Of a DNA stretch of 64,000 bases, positions 34,530 to 42,938 are shown in pieces (positions within the stretch are counted from its first letter, which is position 1; each line of letters starts with the position of its first letter). This DNA is from an uncultured Schlesneria sp. Lineage in GTDB: Bacteria; Planctomycetota; Planctomycetia; Planctomycetales; Planctomycetaceae. The notes beneath the pieces are model-generated. The model saw nothing but the letters and a program-made list of their open reading frames with translations. It was not told the DNA's origin and ran no database searches. Both the position numbers and the translations under genes were made by a program. The DNA is taken from positions 1 to 64,000 of the forward strand of contig CAILLA010000058.1 of NCBI GenBank assembly GCA_903834925.1, read 5' to 3'.

Positions 34530-36818
34530 TTAAGGCGAGACTGAATACCCGCCGTGAACCATTCGTCTCGTCATCCAGGCTTCGACAGCCAGGCTGGCGA
34601 GAAACACGTAAAGGATCATCCACCAAATCTCGGTTCTTGAACTATCGGCAAACATATTTTTTCGCAGGTCGGGAAGGTCGGGGACGAATTTCATTCGGTC
34701 ATCCTTGGCGAGAACCTCACGCTCGGCTTCCGTTAATGGCGTCAAAACCGACTCGCCTCGATCGAAATTTGTCACGAAGTATTCTGGCCGATTTGGTTCA
34801 TTGGCTTTCAAGATCTTTCGCGTAAATCGATAAACCCCGGGCAATATTGTCGTTCGCAAGCGAACTGCGGGTTCGAACGATCCCTCAATCTTTTCGCCGG
34901 GCAACAGCTTGTTCGCGGGATTCAGAAACTGGTAATCGTCGATTCTTAAATCGGGTGAGACAATCAGGATCAACGGCGAACCAACCTCCAGATTTCGGGA
35001 TGCGGTTGGTGTCGCCAGCGAAAACAGTAACTCGTGCAGAAACGGCACGTAGTCCTGTTTGGCGGGAAGAGTATTCCAATCAGCATCCAGAGACGATGTT
35101 AGTAATGCCGTCACACCGCGACCGTAACGGCGAGTGATTAGCAGCGGATCGCCTGTCGTCAGCCGGGCTTCGACGATCGACGTACCGATTTTCAGTGATG
35201 ATTCTGGATCAAGTTTATCGACAAAAAGTTCGTCGCGATCCTCGTTTGGCAGCATTGAGCCAGCTTTGCCGGCGGCTTCTTTCGGTAACACGACTTTCCA
35301 CCAACGGGACCAGCGAGCGTCACTCAGTGTGCCGCCTCGGTCGGCTCGAAAGGGTTGCAGCCAGTTTTGTTCGAGACTGTTTCCCAACACGCGAACTCCT
35401 CGTTTTTCGTTCCCGTCCTCGGTCGCTGGCTGACCGAGTCGACAGGGGAGCAATCCCTTACCGTCCGCAAATAATTTGCTGCGATAATGATCCTTGTCGA
35501 CCTTGTCACCCAGCGTAAACAACACACCGTGACCGCTCGCCACAAATTGTCGCAGCGCGTCGATGGCCGCGTCATTCAGCGTGGCCACGTTGGCAATGAC
35601 GGCGATCGACATCGGCTTCAGGCGCTCAATCGTCAATTGATCAGGAGTAATCACCGTCGGCTTGATCCACGGTTGTTCGTCACCCGCTGACAATAATGCC
35701 GCATTGGTAAAAAATGTCTCACACTTCGTCGCGTCGAGTTTATGGTCCCCATCAACGAGTAATGCCGGAAGCGATTCTGTGACCGTCACGACAGCGTCAG
35801 CTCGATTGTCGCCGGGTAATGCGTCGTCATCCAGAACCAGGCTGATCAGATGAGACCCCGCCGATTCGAAACGATATTCAAAGTCGACAGTCGTTTCCCC
35901 TTGCGGCTGAAGCTTGATCTGAACACTTTGGTCAGGTAGCCGAAGTTGATCGATCTCGAGATGAACTTTACGAGCAATCGGAGTATCTCCGCCCGAGAAT
36001 TTCACTTTGCTGCTGATTTTGACTGGCACACCAACGATCGCCAATTCACGAGAAAGCTGCAGCCGATCGATTGTGAAATTGGCCGCCTCACCCAACTCGC
36101 CGCCCGATGCATCAATGACCCAGACTCGTGGAGCAATCGGCGACTGGCTGCGCACATCATCAAACCTCGCCCATAGGGTTTCATCCCCACCTTTCCAACT
36201 GAGTGCCTGCAGATCGGTGAAGACAATCACTTCCCGTTGCAGGTTTGTCCCCGACGATAGAAGCTGTACCCCTTTCTGGACGGCTGCAGCCAGATCGGCC
36301 GACCCCGATGGAGCTGCCAGATCATTCAGCGCATCTTTCGCGCGATAAGCATCTCGTGTTGCATCGGGCAATACCACCTGTGGCTGTTCCCGGGCATCGA
36401 TGATCTGGATTGAGTCGCCGGGCAACAGATCACCGAGAAACTCGCGAGCCAATTGCATGGATCGCGAATGAGGCGTCTTCCCATTTCCCAGTGGGTCCCA
36501 GCCCATGCTGTAAGAACCATCGACGATCAGAACGACGTCACGAGACTGGGTCGAGACAAATCCCCCCAGCCACTGGCTGCCGATCCAGGGCCGGGCGAGA
36601 GCGATAGCGATCATCGCCACCAGTCCGATACGGACAAGTAACAGCAGCAGTTCCTCCAGACGAATTTTCCGTTTGGCACTCGGATCGAGTTCCAAAAACT
36701 GCATCGCCCCCCATTCGACCAGATCGTATTTTTTACGACTGAGCAGATGCGCGATCACCGGCAGGGCAATGCCAGCCAGACCCACCAGCATCCAGGGATT
36801 CAGAAATGAACTCAGCAC
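34530..36818 (-). CDS. BatA-like membrane protein with von Willebrand factor A domain
   Basis: 762 residues. The N-terminal BatA segment (NPWMLVGLAGIALPVIAHLL, then KKYDLVEWGAMQFL) and a second helix (RIGLVAMIAIALARPWIG) anchor it. The VWA domain follows at about 94-250, with a metal-dependent adhesion site D-x-S-x-S in VDGSYSMG (D100, S102, S104). A beta-rich part and a C-terminal helix (IWWMILYVFLASLAVEAWMT, then a short tail) complete the layout. Such proteins occur with MoxR ATPases and DUF58 proteins, but none is seen beside it; those genes may lie elsewhere. The function is probably protein folding or complex assembly at the membrane. Confidence 0.87.
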   Translation of the reverse strand: MLSSFLNPWMLVGLAGIALPVIAHLLSRKKYDLVEWGAMQFLELDPSAKRKIRLEELLLLLVRIGLVAMIAIALARPWIGSQWLGGFVSTQSRDVVLIVDGSYSMGWDPLGNGKTPHSRSMQLAREFLGDLLPGDSIQIIDAREQPQVVLPDATRDAYRAKDALNDLAAPSGSADLAAAVQKGVQLLSSGTNLQREVIVFTDLQALSWKGGDETLWARFDDVRSQSPIAPRVWVIDASGGELGEAANFTIDRLQLSRELAIVGVPVKISSKVKFSGGDTPIARKVHLEIDQLRLPDQSVQIKLQPQGETTVDFEYRFESAGSHLISLVLDDDALPGDNRADAVVTVTESLPALLVDGDHKLDATKCETFFTNAALLSAGDEQPWIKPTVITPDQLTIERLKPMSIAVIANVATLNDAAIDALRQFVASGHGVLFTLGDKVDKDHYRSKLFADGKGLLPCRLGQPATEDGNEKRGVRVLGNSLEQNWLQPFRADRGGTLSDARWSRWWKVVLPKEAAGKAGSMLPNEDRDELFVDKLDPESSLKIGTSIVEARLTTGDPLLITRRYGRGVTALLTSSLDADWNTLPAKQDYVPFLHELLFSLATPTASRNLEVGSPLILIVSPDLRIDDYQFLNPANKLLPGEKIEGSFEPAVRLRTTILPGVYRFTRKILKANEPNRPEYFVTNFDRGESVLTPLTEAEREVLAKDDRMKFVPDLPDLRKNMFADSSRTEIWWMILYVFLASLAVEAWMTRRMVHGGYSVSP

Positions 36819-36821
36819 GAT

Positions 36822-37175
36822 TTACTTCAAGGGGTCGGGTGTTCTGATTTCAAAAAATGGCCGCGAAAACGATATGAACTTCGGAAGTCGCGCGTTCGGC
36901 CAATTTTTGAAATCTGAACGCCCGACCCCAGAACAGCGACGCATGTTGTCGGATTTGGCTCCGTACGATTGCCTTGACCGAAACCAACACAGCGATGCCT
37001 TAAGCTTAAGATGACGCATTGCGCCCCTCATTGCCAGTATCAACGCTCTGCGGAAACATGATCGATTAGCATCGGTCATGTAAGTGAGCCAAGCAATGTG
37101 ATTCCTTGAATTGTTCGCGGTTAAAGTCTGACTCAACGAGTCAAGTTTCACGATTTCTTCCAAAGTAGCCATCAT
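36822..37175 (-). CDS. Small hypothetical ORF starting MMATLEEIVK (MATLEE-leader copy 2)
   Basis: 117 codons starting at the repeated ATGATGGCTACTTTG. The first dozen codons (MATLEEIVKLDS) match the short gene at 38429 and keep the frame. The 3' half lies within the inverted repeat at 36831-36929 and is not likely to be native coding sequence. The leader has the same AGGAG as copy 5 and is preceded by about 40 AT-rich bases that could hold a promoter. Whether the protein is made is unclear. Confidence 0.35.
   Translation of the reverse strand: MMATLEEIVKLDSLSQTLTANNSRNHIAWLTYMTDANRSCFRRALILAMRGAMRHLKLKASLCWFRSRQSYGAKSDNMRRCSGVGRSDFKNWPNARLPKFISFSRPFFEIRTPDPLK
36831..36929. repeat. 99-bp imperfect palindrome GGGGTCGGGTGTTC...
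   Basis: Left arm 36831-36862 (GGGGTCGGGTGTTCTGATTT onward) and right arm 36898-36929 (ending CGCCCGACCCC) pair with few mismatches; the centre has a short further inversion (CGCGAA / TTCGGAAGTCGCG). It begins 12 bases upstream of the VWA gene start and would form a large hairpin there. Confidence 0.75.
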
Positions 37176-37198
37176 CGCTCCTGCGTGATGAGCATTTC
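37160..37198 (-). repeat. MATLEE-leader repeat, copy 2
   Basis: On the minus strand: AATGCTCATCACGCAGGAGC, then ATGATGGCTACTTTGG. It differs from the others by one inserted base in the SD (CAGGAG). It is divergent from copy 3, 104 bases away. Confidence 0.8.
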
Positions 37199-37302
37199 AC
37201 GAATGACTTACAATCGACGCTGCGCTATTATTTTAATCAAATTTATCATATACCGGGAAGAACCGAAGCTGCGGCAATGATCGGCGGGCGCTCGATAGAT
37301 GG

Positions 37303-37367
37303 TCATCACGCGGAGCGATGATGGCTACTTTGGTCTGATATGATTCCTCACTGGATTTTTCGCCCGG
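37303..37367 (+). repeat. MATLEE-leader repeat, copy 3 (degenerate)
   Basis: TCATCACGCGGAGCGATGAT, GGCTACTTTGG and then GTC TGA in frame, so the reading stops at once. Similarity with copy 1 continues on both sides. It forms a divergent pair with copy 2 and lies 165 bases before the NYN-like gene. Confidence 0.8.
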
Positions 37368-37531
37368 CGAGAGCGAGTTGCTTGATTCCTCGAATGTTCC
37401 TCTCGACAATCAGAATTTTCTGACGGCTCGAACGCGTTTTGGAATGCTTCACGCTTCCGAGCGGACACATATTGAAATCGCAACCAATCGAACATCGAAT
37501 GGCTCGCGGTTTACAAAAAATATCATCACCC

Positions 37532-38140
37532 ATGTCACAAACCACAACCTATATCCTGATCGACTACGAAAACGTCCAGCCCACCGATCTGGCGGCGATT
37601 CAGAATGGGGCGTTTAAGGTCAAGTTGTTCCTCGGTGCCAACCAAATAAAAATTCCTGTCTCGTTCGCCGTGGCGATTCAGCGGATGGGCGAAAATGCTG
37701 AATATGTGCAATTGGAGTCATCCGGCCCCAACGCCCTCGATTTCCACATTGCCTATTACATTGGTCGGATTTCGGCAGTTGAACCGAAGGCTGCATTTCA
37801 AATCATTTCGAACGATGCAGGATTTGACCCTCTGATCGTGCATTTGAAAGCAAAAGGAATCTCCGTCCAGCGTTCCGTTTCCATATCAAGTGCCGTAGTG
37901 GTTCCCGATCTCGATGCCTGGTTTGAAATCGTGGTTGACCATCTGGCCCGTCAAAATGGGTCAAAGCCGACAAACAAGAAGTCGCTACTGAATTTGATTC
38001 GAACATTGTTCAAGAAAAAACTCGGTGAAGGTGAAATCAATCTTCTTGTGCGGACGCTTTGCGATCGGAAAATCGTCAGAATTGAAGGATCGCGAGTCGG
38101 CTACGAAATTCCTGAGGATGGGAAAGATGTCCCGTTTTAA
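37532..38140 (+). CDS. PIN/NYN-like nuclease-fold protein
   Basis: 203 residues from ATG 37532. YILIDYENVQPTDL near residues 7-20 has the N-terminal acidic site of NYN/PIN-like proteins. LESSGPNALDFHIAYYIGRI and FQIISNDAGFDPLIVHLKAK carry the other acidic positions (DFH, SNDAGFD). These are the expected metal-binding aspartates of an RNase fold. The last 60 residues are helical and basic (KKSLLNLIRTLFKKKLGEGE, NLLVRTLCDRKIVR), which would suit nucleic-acid binding. Substrate is unknown. It is flanked by MATLEE-leader copies at both ends, and the stop lies in a hairpin CCCGTTT-TAATG-AAACGGG (38131-38149). Confidence 0.8.
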   Translation: MSQTTTYILIDYENVQPTDLAAIQNGAFKVKLFLGANQIKIPVSFAVAIQRMGENAEYVQLESSGPNALDFHIAYYIGRISAVEPKAAFQIISNDAGFDPLIVHLKAKGISVQRSVSISSAVVVPDLDAWFEIVVDHLARQNGSKPTNKKSLLNLIRTLFKKKLGEGEINLLVRTLCDRKIVRIEGSRVGYEIPEDGKDVPF

Positions 38141-38269
38141 TGAAACGGGCTGGCAAGCTCAGCAAGGATTGGAAATAAGATAATCGTGCTGGTTGACGGA
38201 ATATCCATCCACGCAGGATAGAAATACCACTGCATCGAAGCAAACTCCAGAGCGGCTTCGCCAAAGATC

Positions 38270-38302
38270 AAAGTAGCCATCATCGCTCCGCGTGATGAGC
38301 AT
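38270..38302 (-). repeat. MATLEE-leader repeat, copy 4
   Basis: On the minus strand: AATGCTCATCACGCGGAGCG, then ATGATGGCTACTTTG. Here the frame runs on as a 48-residue reading MATLIFGEAALEFASMQWYF..., ending at 38137 and touching the NYN-like stop. After TTTG the sequence no longer resembles copy 5. It is divergent from copy 5, 105 bases away. Confidence 0.75.
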
Positions 38303-38407
38303 TGTTCGAGCACCCGTCATATTCCTATCGGCTTGTTTTCAAAAAATGGAATTCAAACGAAGTATTTGTTCCGAAGGTATGGCGACGCTTGAATCGTTTC
38401 CGACACA

Positions 38408-38441
38408 GGCTCATCACGCGGAGCGATGATGGCTACTTTGG
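38408..38441 (+). repeat. MATLEE-leader repeat, copy 5 (start of an intact small gene)
   Basis: GGCTCATCACGCGGAGCGAT followed by GATGGCTACTTTGG. GGAG at 38420-38423 is 5 bases before ATG 38429, and the frame continues into the 40-codon gene listed next. Confidence 0.8.
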
Positions 38442-38551
38442 AAGAATTCGTGAAACGTGGCTCAGCAGTCAAGTTTCAAATCGAAGGACTCCGATACCTT
38501 GGAACACAACTCAAACGACAACTTAATAACGGCAAGTCGAATTCCAGCTGA
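38429..38551 (+). CDS. 40-residue small protein, MATLEEFVKRG
   Basis: A short reading frame too small for usual gene calls: MATLEEFVKRGSAVKFQIEG followed by LRYLGTQLKRQLNNGKSNSS. It has a good GGAG ribosome site at the right distance, a second ATG directly upstream (38426), and helical, charged content with a heptad-like spacing. Its 5' end repeats at four other places in the window, and copies 1 and 3 look like decayed relatives (their GTGAAAC-N3-GCT pattern aligns with codons 8-12). No homologue family is known to me. Confidence 0.5.
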   Translation: MATLEEFVKRGSAVKFQIEGLRYLGTQLKRQLNNGKSNSS

Positions 38552-38553
38552 CT

Positions 38554-39900
38554 TCACAGCGTGTAATCAACCGCCTCGAATCGTGCGCCTTCCGCTTCAG
38601 TCAATTCGCCTCGTCCCGAAACGCTGACCGCTTCCGCAGATAAATCATCAAGATTCATCAGTGCATCGTCGGCACTGTCGGCATGCGCAATCAAGTATGT
38701 CTGAACGGCCGACATTGGCAGCGTTCTTTCTGCCAAACTCTCGGCGAAATAGTCCGCCATCGACGGATCATTGTCTCCGAAAAACCGGACGAATAGTCGA
38801 CGCAACTGTTCTCGTTCCGCATAGTCGATCAGCTCTTTCCTATCGATTCGGCCGGGCCGAATCAATGCAGGATCAAGTCGCTCAATGTGATTCGTTGTCG
38901 CGAACAGAATTCGGCCTTCCCCCGCTGCGACTCCGTCGATCGCGTTCAAAAGACCGCTAAATGTCAACTTGTTGGGCTTATCTTCTGTAGCTTTTCGTTC
39001 GACGAAAACGCAATCGATGTCTTCGATCAAGACGATCGAGTTCACCGGACAGTTGGATAACAACTGGCACAGATCATCATCGTCCAGTGACGAATTGGCG
39101 AGACTCAGGATCGCAATGTCCATCTTCATGGCCGATGCGATGGCCAGCACGGCCGAGCTTTTTCCGGTACCTGGAGGGCCGTAAAGCAGGTAGCCACGTC
39201 GATAGGGAATCCCTCGCTCAACGTACCATTCGCGACGAACGAGAAAACTGCAAACGTCTTCGATCAGGCTTTCCATCAGGCCATCACGCAGCACAACCGA
39301 TTCCGGTGGACGAGGCAACCGCTTCATTTGCTCGTCCCAGGACGAATAGGACGCCCGATGGATCGCCAGACGGTTGTCCCCCGGCGGTAACGCCACGTCC
39401 CTGGCATCCTCAAGAAGTTGCTGAGCGATCTTTCGATCACGGCTGAAAATATGGATGGCGAATGATTCGCGCACGTTGAGTGGCTGAGCCTGACTTCCGT
39501 CAGGCTTTGGACGTTCGCGGTTCAGTATCACAAGTCTGCCACGATAGAAAAAAATGTGCTCGCCCGGCGCAGGCGAAAACAGGATACGCGGGCGGGCATC
39601 CATCGAAGGATCGGCCTGACGCTCGCTGTAGTCGACCGAGACCGTTTTCACCGTCAGGCTGCGAGCACGATCTTTGGCGTAGGTGTGCTGAGCCAGCCAT
39701 TTGTCGATCCATTCGAATGCCGGATCACGGTCCAGAATGTCGATCTCGATCAACCAGCGCCGCCTGAGCCATTGCCAGATTCGGCTGGGAACTTCCCTGA
39801 AGTAAGCGAGCAGACCGCCCCCCAGCATCAGGATCAAGCCTCCACCAAATAATTGGTTGTGTGCCAGTTGGTATTGAATAAATTCCCAGATCGCGTTCAT
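38554..39900 (-). CDS. BCS1-like membrane-anchored AAA ATPase
   Basis: 448 residues from ATG 39900 (a GTG six bases earlier is possible). One membrane helix (about 18-34, FGGGLILMLGGGLLAYF) is followed by a BCS1-type N-terminal domain (about 50-200). Then comes an AAA domain with Walker A YGPPGTGKSSA (about 240-250), Walker B SIVLIEDIDCVF, sensor ATTNH and arginine finger ALIRPGRIDRK. Mitochondrial BCS1 moves the folded Rieske protein across the membrane; the bacterial relatives have no proven substrate. The gene is divergent from ubiX and alone on its strand. Confidence 0.87.
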   Translation of the reverse strand: MNAIWEFIQYQLAHNQLFGGGLILMLGGGLLAYFREVPSRIWQWLRRRWLIEIDILDRDPAFEWIDKWLAQHTYAKDRARSLTVKTVSVDYSERQADPSMDARPRILFSPAPGEHIFFYRGRLVILNRERPKPDGSQAQPLNVRESFAIHIFSRDRKIAQQLLEDARDVALPPGDNRLAIHRASYSSWDEQMKRLPRPPESVVLRDGLMESLIEDVCSFLVRREWYVERGIPYRRGYLLYGPPGTGKSSAVLAIASAMKMDIAILSLANSSLDDDDLCQLLSNCPVNSIVLIEDIDCVFVERKATEDKPNKLTFSGLLNAIDGVAAGEGRILFATTNHIERLDPALIRPGRIDRKELIDYAEREQLRRLFVRFFGDNDPSMADYFAESLAERTLPMSAVQTYLIAHADSADDALMNLDDLSAEAVSVSGRGELTEAEGARFEAVDYTL

Positions 39901-40093
39901 TTTCACTCGTCAAAAACGGGGGAACCGAGTGGAAAGTTAATCCACGCCGGCAATAATCGGTTAAAACAACTGTACGAACGGAGTCAAGACGTTTCGGATC
40001 AAAAAGAACCGAATCCGAATTCCGTTTTGTTGAGGATTCAAGTTTCTCACATCGGTGAGGCATTCCAATTCAAATGGTTCAAAGGCGAATGTA

Positions 40094-40792
40094 ATGCGTG
40101 ATTTGGTGGTCGCGATGACCGGTGCCAGTGGTTCGGTCTATGCGGTTCGTCTTGTCGAAGTTCTGATTGCGGCGGGTCGAACTGTCCATTTGACGATCAG
40201 CCCTGCGGCTGTTGAAGTCTTCAAACGTGAACTAGATCTTTCACTGAATCTCGACAAATTTGACATACAACAGATTTTGCCAAGACAAGATCAGATCGAG
40301 CATGACGAAAAACTGAAATTGCTTAAGCCAAGTGGCGGGGCGGGATACGCCGCCAGTTCGGTTTTCAGCGACAGCGAAATCTTCTCGGGCAAGCTCATTT
40401 ATCATCACTATCGCGACTATTCTGCGGGCATCGCCAGTGGTTCCTTTATGACCGACGGAATGGTGATTTGTCCCTGCTCGATGGGAACACTCGCCAGCAT
40501 CGCCAACGGGATGTCTCAAAACCTGATTCATCGAGCGGCTGATGTCCATTTGAAAGAGCGTCGTAAGCTGATCGTGGTTCCAAGGGAAACGCCGCTCAGC
40601 GTGATCGCACTCGACAACATGAAGCGACTGGCAGAAGCAGGTGGAATCATCCTGCCGGCCATGCCGGGTTTTTATCACGAACCAAAATCGATTCCTGATC
40701 TGGTCGACTTCATCGTGGCACGAATTTGCGATCAACTAGGCGTCAAACACGAACTGATGTCCCGCTGGGGCGATGACACGGTGAACGAATAA
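40094..40792 (+). CDS. ubiX: UbiX-family flavin prenyltransferase
   Basis: 232 residues. AAAGGCGA (40081-40088) sets the ATG at 40094 (MRDLVVAMTGASGSVYAVRL). Family motifs are MTGASGS, ASGSFMTDGMVICPCSMGTL and VVPRETPLSVIALDNM. A segment of about 30 residues near 75-115 (LLKPSGGAGYAASSVFSDSE) makes it somewhat longer than the usual 190-200. UbiX makes prenylated FMN for UbiD decarboxylases, which act in ubiquinone or menaquinone synthesis or aromatic breakdown. No ubiD is adjacent. Confidence 0.93.
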   Translation: MRDLVVAMTGASGSVYAVRLVEVLIAAGRTVHLTISPAAVEVFKRELDLSLNLDKFDIQQILPRQDQIEHDEKLKLLKPSGGAGYAASSVFSDSEIFSGKLIYHHYRDYSAGIASGSFMTDGMVICPCSMGTLASIANGMSQNLIHRAADVHLKERRKLIVVPRETPLSVIALDNMKRLAEAGGIILPAMPGFYHEPKSIPDLVDFIVARICDQLGVKHELMSRWGDDTVNE

Positions 40793-41279
40793 AAGAAAGA
40801 CTGGAACATTAATCGGCACTAATCTCCGCTAATTAGAAAATTCAAAATTGTTTTCACTCCCGCCGACTCTTATTCGTGCGATTCGTCAGATTCGTGTTTA
40901 CCCTCTTCTTCTTTAATTGAGTTGCTGGCGAAGCCTGCGCCGTGTGCAACTGTGGCAAACTCTCGTCGCTTTCGAGGGATTGTTTCCTGATTTTTCGTCC
41001 ATGAAAACGTGAGTAAGGACATGGCCACATTGCACAGGTTCGCGACTTTTTGTGGAATTTGAAAAAAAAGAGTTCGAAGCAGTTCCTGCGACGCCAAACA
41101 TCTACACTGCGACTCTTCGGTTAAGGAATTTATGACGGTTTTCCACAATTCCAGGGGTTGTTGCCGCAAGGCTGCTCTCGGAATTGCGAAGAGGGTTGTC
41201 GGCGACATACAACTTGGATGCCGGCAAGCTTCAAGCTTTTCGAAGTTTCAGTTGATTGCGATTTGAAGGATAAAATTAC
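40793..41279. other. Gene-poor gap between ubiX and gcvPB
   Basis: The 487 bases hold no gene I can support. A minus-strand frame of 112 codons (40870-41208) has a starting M but no recognisable protein pattern and unlikely composition. I looked for a glycine riboswitch before gcvPB and saw none of its conserved blocks. AAGGA at 41266-41270 serves as the gcvPB ribosome site. Confidence 0.5.
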
Positions 41280-42776
41280 ATGCGAAACCGTCAGGCCACT
41301 CAACTGCTTTCAGAGCTTTCGCATTCTGGTCGCCGTGCGGCAGAGTTTCCGAAATCGGATGTCCCAGACTGGCCGCTTGAAGATTTGATCCCCATCGAAT
41401 TCCAAGCCAACTCGATGCCCAAACTGCCGGAACTGGCTGAACCGGATGTGGTGCGTCATTTCGTCAATCTGTCGACACTCAACATGTCAGTCGATACACA
41501 TTTTTATCCGCTTGGCAGTTGTACGATGAAATACAACCCGAAGCGACACGAACGACTTTCTCGGTTGCCGGGAATTGTCGACGTGCATCCCCACCAGACC
41601 GCTGGCAATATCCAGGGCCTGCTGGAACTTTTATTCGAGATGCAGCAGATGCTGGCTGAAATCTCAGGGCTTCCCGCGGTTTCACTGCAACCCGCCGCTG
41701 GTGCTCATGGTGAACTGACTGCACTGTTTGTTGCAGCTGCCTATTTTCGCGATCGAGGCGAAAACCGGACAAAAGTGATTTTTCCCGCGAGTGCTCACGG
41801 AACCAACCCTGCCAGCGCCGCCATGGCAGGATTTGAGTGCATCGAGTTAAAGGGGACGGTTTCAACGCCAGGTGAAGATCCAAGCAAAAGCGGTTTTGTT
41901 GATCTCGAAGAATTGAAACGCCACGTCGATCACAAGACTGCCGTGTTCATGGTGACCAATCCGAATACGCTCGGTCTGTTTGAAAAAGAGATCGCTGCAG
42001 CCGCCAAAATTGTCCACGACGCGGGAGGGCTCGTTTACATTGATGGTGCGAACATGAATGCCATCATGGGGATCACACGACCGGGTGACTTCGGCGGTGA
42101 CATGATGCATTACAACGTCCACAAGACGTTCACAGGTCCACACGGTGCGGGTGGTCCCGGTTCCGGTCCGATCTGCGTTCGAGACTTTTTGGCCGATTAC
42201 CTTCCCGGCCCTGTCGTTTGTCCGCGAGAAACAGATTCCCACGAAAAGCGATTTGATCTCACGATCCCTGGCAAGACGATCGGCCGAGTCCGTTCATTTT
42301 TCGGCAACGTCGGAATTCTGGTTCGAGGTTACTGCTACCTGCGAACATTGGGAGCTGCAGGAGTTCGCTCAGCCGCCGAAATGGCGATTCTGAATGCAAA
42401 CTACCTGAAAGAACTCTTGGCAGACGTGCTTCCTTCGGCGCACGGAAAACACTGCCTGCACGAGTTTGTGGCGTCGGCGGACAAGCTCGCGAAAGAGCGT
42501 GGAATCACCGCCATGGATATCGCCAAACGGTTGCTTGATTATGGCTTTCACCCGCCGACGGTTTACTTCCCGCTCGTTGTCCCACACGCCATGATGTTCG
42601 AGCCAACCGAAACGGAATCCAAAGCCACACTCGATGCATTTTCGGACGCCATTCACAAGATCGTGGCTGAAGATGCGGAGTTATTGCACACGGCACCGCA
42701 TACCGCTCCGGTCAGCCGGCCTGAGGAAGTGAAAGCAACTCGAACTCCCGTGCTGACCTGGCCGATTGGCTCGTAG
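41280..42776 (+). CDS. gcvPB: Glycine dehydrogenase (decarboxylating) subunit 2
   Basis: 498 residues, normal for the split form of the P-protein. Motifs: YPLGSCTMKYNPK, LQPAAGAHGELTAL, HGTNPASAAMAGF, VYIDGANMNAIMG and the PLP-lysine motif in HYNVHKTFTGPHGAGGPG (near 281). The protein pairs with subunit 1 (gcvPA) to split glycine into CO2 and a methylene group on the H-protein. gcvPA, gcvH and gcvT are not beside it and may lie elsewhere. The stop codon lies in the left end of a repeat element. Confidence 0.95.
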   Translation: MRNRQATQLLSELSHSGRRAAEFPKSDVPDWPLEDLIPIEFQANSMPKLPELAEPDVVRHFVNLSTLNMSVDTHFYPLGSCTMKYNPKRHERLSRLPGIVDVHPHQTAGNIQGLLELLFEMQQMLAEISGLPAVSLQPAAGAHGELTALFVAAAYFRDRGENRTKVIFPASAHGTNPASAAMAGFECIELKGTVSTPGEDPSKSGFVDLEELKRHVDHKTAVFMVTNPNTLGLFEKEIAAAAKIVHDAGGLVYIDGANMNAIMGITRPGDFGGDMMHYNVHKTFTGPHGAGGPGSGPICVRDFLADYLPGPVVCPRETDSHEKRFDLTIPGKTIGRVRSFFGNVGILVRGYCYLRTLGAAGVRSAAEMAILNANYLKELLADVLPSAHGKHCLHEFVASADKLAKERGITAMDIAKRLLDYGFHPPTVYFPLVVPHAMMFEPTETESKATLDAFSDAIHKIVAEDAELLHTAPHTAPVSRPEEVKATRTPVLTWPIGS

Positions 42777-42919
42777 TGCATCGTCAATCTTCAGAATCAT
42801 GTGCCACTGCTTGACCGTCTTCGGTCAAGCAGTGGCACTTTGATCACAAGCAGGAGAAGACACTGCTTTTCCGAAGACCCCAAAGCAGTGGCACAGAATC
42901 CTTATTGAGACGTCAAACG
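42774..42919 (+). repeat. Two-hairpin repeat family, copy B
   Basis: It starts at the gcvPB stop (TAGTGCATCGTCAA), then a perfect hairpin with 17-bp stems (42801-42817 and 42822-42838) GTGCCACTGCTTGACCG / CGGTCAAGCAGTGGCAC. A second weaker hairpin follows near 42861-42894 and the tail reads TTATTGAGACGTCAAACG. The order of parts matches copy A at 6555-6716; bases 42801-42834 match copy C exactly in reverse complement. Confidence 0.85.
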
Positions 42920-42938
42920 AAACTGTGCAAAACACGCA

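Noticed and set aside
34123-34533. 136-codon plus-strand frame
   Set aside because: It is antisense to the decayed DUF1778 gene, which explains the sequence better.
40870-41208. 112-codon minus-strand frame between ubiX and gcvPB
   Set aside because: No recognisable pattern, odd composition and no ribosome site; treated as gene-poor sequence.
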